This document shows positions 55,771-64,000 of a DNA stretch of 64,000 bases, in pieces. Below the pieces are notes generated by a model. It was not told the origin of the DNA, made no database searches, and saw only the letters and a list, made by a program, of their open reading frames with translations. Origin of the DNA: Symsagittifera roscoffensis (taxonomy: Eukaryota; Xenacoelomorpha; Acoela; Convolutidae); the NCBI RefSeq assembly GCF_963678635.1, contig NC_087063.1, positions 76,963,617-77,027,616 of the forward strand, given 5' to 3'. The position numbers and the translations under genes were made by a program. Each line of letters starts with the position of its first letter. Position 1 is the first letter of the stretch.

Positions 55771-56309
55771 TCATCGAGGTTTACGATTACCAACCAACAT
55801 AAAATCTCCAAAAATTCGAGACAGTTCTTTGAATTCAATCAAAGTATAGTTGAAATAGGCAACTTTCTTCAAGTCTTCCTTTTCCTTTGCAGTCATGAGT
55901 CGAATCTGAATAAAGGGCGGCTTGTTCACATTACATTTCTTTTTTGTGACACACAGCTTCCTCATGTTGCATGTTGCTATTTCGTATACTCTATTACAGA
56001 ATTCGAGCTCCTGATCCATAGTTGATTCTTTGCCAGATTTGGCTTCATTCATAGGAATGAGTCCAAGGTTTTCAGCATCGTGAATAACAGTATTTCTAAA
56101 TGCAGAGATTGCTTCTCGTTCTTTTCCACCAAGATATACTTGCTGTTTTTTTTCGAGTTGTCCCAATTCATTTCTCTTGAACAGTTAAAAGCAGGGTTCA
56201 AAATAAACTTTCGTAGGATTTTTGGGACCAAGCAAATCTCCCAACTTTTTTTTGGTTTTGAAAATTCAATATATTTGGGACTAATGTCTTTTTTGATAAC
56301 AGTATTCAT
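55771..56309 (-). pseudogene. Uncharacterised minus-strand frames, probably one broken gene
   Basis: 56309-56049 (starting MNTVIKKDISPKYIEFSKP) and 56166-55771 (ISAFRNTVIHDAENLGLIP onward, with CNMRKLCVTKKKC) overlap in different frames and look like two halves of one sequence split by an indel near 56150. No family recognised. Confidence 0.4.
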
Positions 56310-56369
56310 TAGGAATCAGACTGATCAGATGAAGAGAAATGAGAAAACTAATTTTGAAACTAAATGAAA

Positions 56370-57260
56370 ATGGAAGCAAACAATATGAGCCATTCAGTTA
56401 TCATAAAAGGAAATAGAACTATAAATGAAATTTTTGTGTGAAGTTTCCAAATATGGAATTGTGTAGGTGTTTGTGTTCCTTAATAAATCCACAGTTCTCA
56501 GCAAAATGTTCAAGATGGCTGTAGCTATGTGTCAAGCTCTTCCCACCTTTTATTCAGATTAGTGTCAAAAATTGCTGTTTATTTCTATTTCCAGTGGTTT
56601 TTAGGAAAAACATATAATAATTTTTGTGTTGTCTACCCACATTTTTTACTGTTCTTTGGAAAATGCTAGTTCCACAGACTTCTGATTGGTTCATCTTTTG
56701 ATCAATTTTTACAACGATTAGATATTTTTCATTTCACACATCAATATGTCGGTGGTTTTTACACGCTGTACAAAAACAGACAGATTTTATTCGATTGTAA
56801 TTTCATCAACTGGCTAAATTTTCAATCAACTTGACCGTGCTGTTCATCACAATATGAAACAAATATGAGCTGAAAAAATGCCAAGTGTTGCAAAGAAAAG
56901 ACTGTTTCGCCAAAAAATTCAAACGTCATTATTTATGTTCTAACCAGAAACTGGCTTCCGCACAAAGTATCGGTTCAACATTTCTTGAAAGAATTCGTAA
57001 GTACAAAACTCAAAATATGAACATGATTTGTTAAAAAAAACTGACTGTTTTTTTATGGTTATGGATTTGTAAAAAGTGATCATGTCAATTTTTCAATAAA
57101 GAATTGAAAAGATTTTGATAATCAATCAATCTTCTCTCATATGCTTATGAAGTTACCACAATTTTTTTAAAAAGAAAAAAACTCATCGTTACTGAAGAAT
57201 TTGCATTTTTTCTTCAAACTTGTAAACAGGATGTAATATTCTTCCAATTTTCAAGGAGTT
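56370..57260. other. Intergenic, nothing recognised
   Basis: No frame or repeat end beyond a TCTGATTGGTT motif at about 56681. Confidence 0.6.
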
Positions 57261-57288
57261 GCAAGAAAGATTTCAAAATTTTTTAACA

Positions 57289-57590
57289 GGTTGCAAAAAG
57301 TGTTTCACTTTTTTCTGACAAGATGCGAAAAGTGTTTTACCTTTTTTTACAAGATGCGAAAAATGTTTCACTCCTCTCGACAAAATGCGAAAACTGTTTC
57401 AGTTTTTTTGACAATAAGCAAAAAAAAATCCACTTTTTTGACAAAATGCGAAAAGAGTTTCAGTTTTTTTTACAAGATGGGAAAAAAGTTTCAATTTTTC
57501 GACAAAATGCGAGAAGTGTTTCAATTGTTTCGACAAAATGTAAGAAGTGTTTCATTTTTCAACAAGATGCAGAAACCGTTAGCTATTTTG
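57289..57590 (+). repeat. Minisatellite, unit about 34 bp, roughly nine copies
   Basis: Units follow the pattern ACAAAATGCGAAAAGTGTTT with a T-rich tail and point differences. Two frames read through it as F/K-rich repeats (57291-57656 and 57323-57625); these are repeat translations. Confidence 0.9.
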
Positions 57591-57760
57591 TTTTTTTGTA
57601 CAAATTTTCTAGCGTTTTTTTCTAATTTGTGTGCGAAAATCAATCAAGTTTCTTAGCATGCTTGCGAATGAGGAGCGCTAAAATAGGTGGTATTCTATAG
57701 GTTTTTCATTCATTTACCCTGAGCTTACCCATCTCTTCTCATAATTAAAATGAAATTGAA

Positions 57761-57901
57761 GAACCGAAGTTAATACCAAAGAATGCCTCAGGTCTTCTCT
57801 CACCATATTTTGATTTTAAAAAGCCAAATACTTTTTAAATTGGTTTTTGTATCAAAAATGGTAAGGGAAGACCTGAGACAAAGAACGAAGTTAATACCAA
57901 A
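57761..57901. repeat. Fold-back flanked by an 18-bp direct repeat
   Basis: Arms 57787-57814 and 57851-57877 (CTCAGGTCTTC at the ends) are imperfect reverse complements. GAAC(C)GAAGTTAATACCAA flanks both sides (57761-57780, 57883-57901). Confidence 0.75.
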
Positions 57902-57946
57902 CAAAAATTAATTTTCAAAATTATTTAATCAAAGAGTTGTCGAGAG

Positions 57947-58186
57947 TTATGTAGGTTCTCTTGACTGGTTGAACCCCATATCTAGAGTCACGAATCTCGG
58001 GGTAGTCAATCCCACATGCTCAGCCACTTCCTCCATCATTTGCATTATTGCAAGTTGGTTCTCTGTGATGGGACCTTGCGTCATATGATATTCGTTGGAA
58101 TCTCTTCGCATCGCCTCCACCATGAGCCAGACTTGTATTGGTATGTCCATTCGTGCCAGAAAAACTCCAGAGACTGTTTTTTGCAC
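57947..58186 (-). CDS. Uncharacterised small frame, 79 aa
   Basis: ATG-started and coding-like in composition (QVWLMVEAMRRDSNEYHMTQ, EEVAEHVGLTTPRF). The antisense frame 58016-58201 is less plausible. No family recognised; it could be an exon. Confidence 0.35.
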   Translation of the reverse strand: MQKTVSGVFLARMDIPIQVWLMVEAMRRDSNEYHMTQGPITENQLAIMQMMEEVAEHVGLTTPRFVTLDMGFNQSREPT

Positions 58187-58839
58187 TTGAGTTTATACTA
58201 GATCAGGCGAAAATTCTACAGAGTACATGAGGTTGCTGTTTTGCACTGAGGTGATAATTTTGATTGTTGAGTAAAAGAGTAAAAACAAGAAAAATTTAGA
58301 GCTGACAGAGGGGGTAGCTGACGTTAGATAAGTTGAAATTTACGTATTTAGACCTGGGAGAGAAGGTAGTTGACGGTAGTTAAGTTGAAAACAAAATAAT
58401 TTTTAGATAGGAGTAAGGGGTACTTTCAACTCGAATGTGTGGGTTTAACCAATCAGAATTGATCTTCCTAAATTGAATTTTTGTCGTGGCTAATCATTTT
58501 TCAGCTTTTTTTATGGAATTTTTATATAAAAGTTGTGACTAATCGGAAACAAAATTCCATTTTAGGAATTTGTAGACACTGTCATTTCCAATCGCAAAAA
58601 TGTTCAATTTCGTTCTTTTTTTCGTATCCAATTTTCCTTCGTATCCAATCAGAGAACCAATTTAAGGACTTAACTCTTCGAAATAAGTAAAAATATACAC
58701 AAAAGCAATCGCAAAAAGAAATGACCAAAAGTTGTTTGCTGTAAAAATGAGAAATTTTGCCATTATAAGTAACAAAAGACAAAAAACTAGAACAAGTAGT
58801 AATTCCAAAAAATTTTCATCAAGATAATTGAATATTTTG

Positions 58840-59585
58840 TATATGATCAATGAGAGATTTTTGAGAGATAGTCAAGTTCGTTGACTTGGTTGTAAATTTG
58901 AGAGGATAGCTCAAAGTTGAAGAATTTTTTAAATCAAATCTCTGGAAATCCGACTCCAAACTTGATCATGCAGTATTTTGAAATTTGAAAAAACTTTAAA
59001 AAAAGAAGAAATAAAGAACTTTTCTGGAATTTTTTTTTAAAATTCGGTATCGGGTTTTCGGTAGGGGATAAAAAGAGTCTTTGATATTTTATCGTTTGAC
59101 TTTTTGATTGAACTCAAATTCTCGAGAATAAACCAAAAAAAGTTTCCTAATCAGGGGTAATTCAGCCATGAATTTGAAGCTTTGATACTCAAAATTTGGT
59201 TCAACAGTTTCCACAATTTTTTTCACAAAGTTAATTCATTTTTTTGTATGTAATCAATGAGAAATTTGTTGATTTTGGAGTAGATGGTCAAGTTCTCTGA
59301 TTTTGATGTAGGTTTGAGAGGATAACTCAAAGTTGATGAATTTTTCAAAGCAAATCTCTGAAAGTCTGATTCCAAGCCTGATCAAGCAGGATTTTGAGCT
59401 TTGAAAACAAACTAAATGAAGGTAAAAAAAAAATTTGCTGGAGAATTTTTACATATTTCGGTATCGGGTAAAGAATAAAAAGAGTCTTTGATATATTATC
59501 ATACGATTTTTTGATCAATTTCAAATTTTTGAGAATAAACAAAATGTCTTTCCTTGTCAGGTGTATTTCAGATTTGATACGCAAA
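58840..59585. repeat. Tandem duplication, two units of about 350-400 bp
   Basis: 58840-59190 and 59240-59585 share ATCAATGAGA, AGGATA-CTCAAAGTTGA, TTCGGTATCGGG and AAAAAGAGTCTTTGATAT in the same order, about 15-20 percent diverged. Small minus frames here (59345-59584, 59568-59918) have no motif. Confidence 0.75.
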
Positions 59586-60137
59586 ATTTGAAACAGAAGT
59601 AAACTCTTTGATTGAGAAAAATTCTCTCAAAAGACGTTTACTTAGTCGGATAAATCTATTTTGTACAATAAAAATGTCCAAAAAAAAATGAAAAAAGCAG
59701 TCATGAATAAGAAAATCACCTAGTATTTTTCTTTTTTTCTCGTAAAATAACTCGGGGAAATTCAAATGTTTTTTATAGACATTTTTCAATCTTAAGTTGT
59801 TTAAAAATAAAGAAAAACAGTTCACTTTTAGAAAATGCTGGAAACTGATTGGTTGATATCGAACAAACATGGTACGAAAACGATACTCAATTCTGATTGG
59901 TTGATTTTCCCTAAGCAACAGTAAACAAAACGCATTTCATTCTAATTTTTTCTCCGTTAAAAGCAATCGCTCTATAATTTGTATAACTACTTGAAGTTAG
60001 TTTCAATAACTCTGAATAATTCAAAGTAAGTATAATTAATCTATTAACGTTTTGGGACGTTTTAAATATCCCAGTTTTGTAGGTATCATGTACTTATATT
60101 TAAAATTGGTACATGCTAAATCTCCCATTTTTTTCAC

Positions 60138-60287
60138 ATGCAAGCACCCAACAGGAATGAAAAAATGAAATGTGAGGACTGTGGCAAAGATTACAGGAGG
60201 TCCGATGCTGCCCGACATCGCAAGAGTTGCGTGCGAGGAGTTATTTCTTATCCGGAACGTAATTATTGTATATACAACCAGCAATAA
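60138..60287 (+). CDS. Small zinc-finger leader frame, 49 aa
   Basis: ATG-started; contains KCEDCGKDYRRSDAARHRKS, a single C2H2-like finger, then stops. It lies directly upstream of the polymerase remnants on the same strand and resembles the fingers at 52.3 and 54.3 kb, so it is probably the N-terminal part of a Polinton gene. Confidence 0.5.
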   Translation: MQAPNRNEKMKCEDCGKDYRRSDAARHRKSCVRGVISYPERNYCIYNQQ

Positions 60288-60416
60288 CAGCAATAAACTA
60301 ATTTCATACGAGTCAGAAGCACGTAAAGTCAACCCCAAAGTCAACAAAAAGTGTATCCTGTGAGAAAGGAATTCCAAGTTATTATTCACTTCAACAACAT
60401 CGCAAGAAAGATCACG

Positions 60417-63400
60417 ATTGAAAAAGAGGAGAACGAGTGATTCTGTTGCTGATTTGATTAAAATCTTGTAAAATGAGGATGATAGTGATCAGCTACGAGA
60501 TGAGTTGACTGCCTGTCAACATTTCTTAAAGGATACTGAGATGGAAAATTGACGCCACAAGGTATTAAACTTTCAACTTTCAAAACTATATCCTAATCTA
60601 GTTAATGAATAACTGGATCAAGTCTTTGAAAAACTCGATTGTGCAGCAACAATCAAAATTGCCTGGGGATTTATGTTACCTAATATGGAAACTGGTGAAT
60701 ATCGTTATTACTACGCTCATGAGAATAACACATTGAAAAAGAGGAGAACGAGTGATTCTGTTGCTGATTTGATTAAAATCTTGTAAAATGAGGATGATAG
60801 TGATCAGCTACGAGATGAGTTGACTGCCTGTCAACATTTCTTAAAGGATACTGAGATGGAAAATTGACGCCACAAGGTATTAAATTTTTAACTTTCAAAA
60901 CTATATCCTAATCTAGTTAATGAATAACTGGATCAAGTCTTTGAAAAACTCGATTGTGCAGCAACAATCAAAATTGTCTAGGAATTTATGTTACCTAATA
61001 TGGAAACTGGTGAATATCGTTATTACTACGCTCATGAGAATAACACACTATTTGATAAATCTATGCTGCTTTGTACTAAAGCAGACTTGACGACTGTACA
61101 GGAAAAGGTCATTAAGCAAGGTATCATTGAAGTTTGTAGACAAGAGAGCAAAAATACAAATTGGCGATTCAAGTTGATCGCAAATGTGACCATTTGTGCT
61201 TCCCTACCGAAAAACATACCATGACATGTCTAGATTCAATGATTCACGAACCTTTTCTGAGGAAAAACTATGTTAACTGTTTGGTTTCGGATCAAAACAC
61301 AAAACAACCAAACAATGACAATTTGTGTTTGTTTCGAGCGCTTGCTTGCAGTTCATTTGCACGGAACAACTAGTCTTGAAACATTGGGTTATGATCCAAA
61401 ACAATTGTGATCCGGAGTTTCGATGGTTAATCCGCCAAAAATTGAAGATGTAGTAGAGAAAAACATCTTTATCTACGATATCGACAAAGAAAATTGAGAT
61501 TTTGTGGGTGAATTAGATCGGAGAAGTATCGGTAAATACGAGAAAACAGTAAAATTTTTACGATACAAAAAGCAAATTATTCACGTCAATTACATCGAAA
61601 ACTTCTTCAGTGCCCAAATTGCGATACATTGCTCAATGCCCATTTTTCGATGCCCAACTTGCGTTACATTTTTCAAAATGTCTCATCACTTCAACCGCTA
61701 TCTTATTTGTTACAGAGATCAAATCAAAAACATTAACCCCAAAAGTGTTTACACTCTACAAGAGACATTGTTTCAAAACCGGATGGGTTTAATATTTAGT
61801 ATACCAAAAAACAAACCTCAATCAAAAATGTCGCTTGTTTTACTTTGAATTAATTTGCGCGCCATCGGAAAAAATAAAACTGACAGAAACAATAATCTGG
61901 ATCGGGAAGCATGAACCCATATCAGTGTCAATTTCATCCTATATACACAAAGATCCACAACCCCTCATTATTGACTTTGTGGCAAACTTCGAGTTGCTGG
62001 CGGAAAAATTGAAGCCGAAATACGATCAAAGTTTCTGGAAATTAATAATAACATCAAAAAGCGGCTACACAAAAATTTCAGCATTCTTGATGAACGAGTC
62101 AGTTTCAATAAAAGTGAAGGAAGAGAGAACGAAGACGAATGTATCGAGGATGAGGAAGAAACAGACGCATCCACTCACTTTCTCAGGATTCAAAGAAATC
62201 ATATGATTGATTTCATGCAATATCTAGAGAGATACATCAATACTCTACCAATATTTGGATTCAACAGTGGTCGGTATGATATAAACCTCCATAAATCATA
62301 CCTCATTCCCTACCTTATCAACGAAAAAGAAATTGAACCTTAAGTTATCAAGAAAGCAAACGAAGTCGTTTCCTTCAAATTTGGAGATTTTCAGTTTCTG
62401 GACCTTTTGGAGTTTTTGGGTGTAGCTACTATTTCAGACTATTTTCTAAAAGCTTAGAAAGCCAGTGAGATGAAAGGATACTTTCTATACGAGTGCTTTG
62501 ATATCCCCAACAAGCTTGATGAACAACAACTACCCTCGTATGATTACTTCTACAGCAAACTGAAGAGTAGCAACCCTCTCAATAAAGAGTTTGATGATTA
62601 TCAAAAACTACTTAACACTGGGATAACTGAAGAGAAAGCCTTGAAAAAACTCGGCCTCAAAACCAAACCACCTACGGGATTGGAAAACTTCATATACCTT
62701 AAATCTATCTGGGAACAGGAACTGATGTCAATATTTCGAGATTTTATACAGCGGTATAACAACAAAGATGTTGTTCCTATCCTCGAAGCTATGAAGCAAA
62801 TGATTAAATTTTATAATAACGAAGGGATAAGATAGCTTGGCTGCACCTAATTTAGCGAATATCTGTCTACACAAGTCAACCGACGATAAGTTTTACCGAT
62901 TCTTTTCGAGTGATAGTCACTTGCTTGCAAAAAATACGGGAAGTTATGACCGGTGGTCCCTCAATTGTTTTCACAAGGAAAGCAGTAGCAAGCAAAATGT
63001 TTATTTGAAAATCAAACAAAATTTGTAAACCAGTCGTTGGTATTGATGCTAGTCAACTCTATCCTTATTTTGTGTGTCAAGATATGCCCACAGGCTTGTA
63101 TACCAGATGGTACTACAATGAATAAACACAAAAAATCAAAGCAAGGTAAAATCGAGTTACTACAATACAGGAACACAGGAAAACATTGATTGCTTCAGTG
63201 TTGATGGTTATTGCAACCATTGTAAGAAAGTTTTTGAAGCAATGGTTTAGTAATTCCAGTTTTGCTCTTGTCAAGAAGCTAGACCAAGCCTAACTGATGA
63301 TATCAAAAGAGGAACCCAGAAAAAAGAAATAGTTGAGCTTCGAAAAGGTACATTCGAGAAAAAGGATACCCTATAGAAGAAATGTGGGAGTGTAGTTGTA

Positions 63401-63600
63401 GGGATATCTTTAAAAACAATTAAGACGTGAAAACCACGTTAGAACTATTTTTCACTTCAAAAGACCTCTTTCTGTCAGTTCACTAGTGCAAAACTATAGA
63501 AATGAAACAAAGTTTGGCTACGTGCAAGGTGATCTGAGTGTTACAGATGAGCTAAAAGCAAAATTTTCCAATTTTCCAACTTTTTTCAAAACATGATGTA
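60417..63600 (+). pseudogene. Second Polinton-type family B DNA polymerase, N-terminal to palm, broken
   Basis: Pieces in order: LPNMETGEYRYYYAHENNT (twice), CRQESKNTNWRFKLIANVT, NLCLFRAL, GELDRRSIGKYEKTVKFLRY, a Cys/His-rich segment with FRCPTCVTFF, and TIIWIGKHEPISVSISSYI. Then LPIFGFNSGRYDINLHKSYL (62250-62310) is an exonuclease-type N...D motif, followed by KASEMKGYFLYECFD, YNNKDVVPILEAMKQMIKFY and motif A remnants near 63030. Stops and shifts are frequent. It overlaps the 46-49 kb copy from the exonuclease region onward and so is a separate copy. Confidence 0.78.
60418..61047 (+). repeat. Tandem duplication of 315 bp
   Basis: 60418-60732 and 60733-61047 are nearly identical (TTGCCTGGGGATT against TTGTCTAGGAATT among the few differences). 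The unit is 105 codons, yet both copies share the same internal stops, so the gene was already dead when it duplicated. Confidence 0.9.
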
Positions 63601-64000
63601 ACCAGAAACGATATTGGGAATATAAAGCATACTGTAGAAGAACGACACTTTAACTCTTGTCATGAAATTATTTCTTCTCCGCAAAAACGCCAAAACAAAC
63701 GAGTTGTTCAACTCTTCAAAGAGACCACCGATTGTGCTACTGCTAAAGAAGTACCTGCAAATCTTTTTGTTTCAATTTTTGGCCTGTGAATAGTTGCCTC
63801 GCTCATTAAGTAGAGATCACGATGAGCCTAAAACTACCGCTCTTTCGATAGAGAAGCAGAAAATATTTCCTCTTCACTATCAATTCGAATTAGAAAATCG
63901 AGAGGTTGTTAGGAAGATCCTTTTCTACGAATGGTTTTTGGTGATCGAAGTCGTGATCATCGGCTGATTTGGAGAACAGATCCAATTTGAGCTTATGCTG
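63601..64000. other. Window end, nothing recognised
   Basis: After the polymerase homology fades, a short open piece (about 63650-63788, with QNKRVVQLFKETTDC) has no recognisable family. Confidence 0.5.

Noticed and set aside
1-64000. CRISPR arrays, bacterial operons, riboswitches, rRNA
   Set aside because: None seen; introns and retroelements show a eukaryotic chromosome.

Overview
This window is eukaryotic (metazoan), AT-rich and dominated by mobile elements. Genes are split by short introns with TTTCAG acceptors. The host genes are an ionotropic-glutamate-receptor-like channel without an amino-terminal domain and a Golgi-type carbohydrate sulfotransferase. Together these suggest a protostome invertebrate, plausibly a nematode; this taxonomic call is an inference and is not certain. 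A 200-N scaffold gap (43036-43235) shows this is a draft assembly.

Layout. (1) 1-6368: the 3' third of a large env-carrying Ty3/Gypsy-type LTR retroelement (element 1, + strand), ending in a 410-bp LTR. (2) 6369-18495: a host segment with the receptor gene (9902-11981, +), the sulfotransferase gene (14349-15437, -), two inverted copies of a 365-bp hAT-type MITE, several hairpins and a cluster of AGATCT palindromes. (3) 18496-37148: a full-length second copy of the same retroelement (element 2, - strand, 18,653 bp). It has two 410-bp LTRs differing at 2 positions, a 4-bp ATAC target duplication, a tRNA-type primer site, gag, protease, RT, RNase H-integrase, a Pro/Ser-rich pre-env frame, an env-like glycoprotein and a further post-env gene. 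Elements 1 and 2 form 6.35-kb inverted arms around the host genes. (4) 37153-42100: a heavily decayed, unrelated Gypsy element with zinc knuckles (+). (5) 43236-46310: a decayed relative of element 2 with a triplicated module (-). (6) 46380-49600 and 60138-63600: broken and internally duplicated copies of a protein-primed-type family B DNA polymerase of the Polinton/Maverick class (+). (7) 49600-60100: a diverged 1.8-kb tandem duplication carrying zinc-finger exons, a 34-bp minisatellite, a fold-back and unassigned minus-strand frames.

The most notable system is the giant retroelement. Downstream of pol it carries three tightly overlapping frames: the pre-env frame overlaps the env ATG by 13 nt, and the env stop overlaps the next start as ATGA. 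It also has a 602-residue post-env protein I cannot assign, a conserved palindrome-rich 3' module, several small leader frames, and a 570-bp in-frame duplication of the integrase zinc-finger region. Both copies carry inactivating lesions, mostly different ones, so neither looks fully competent, but the near-identical LTRs show recent activity. The glycoprotein resembles those of chuvirus-like negative-strand viruses, suggesting env capture; that identification rests on pattern recognition and needs a profile search.
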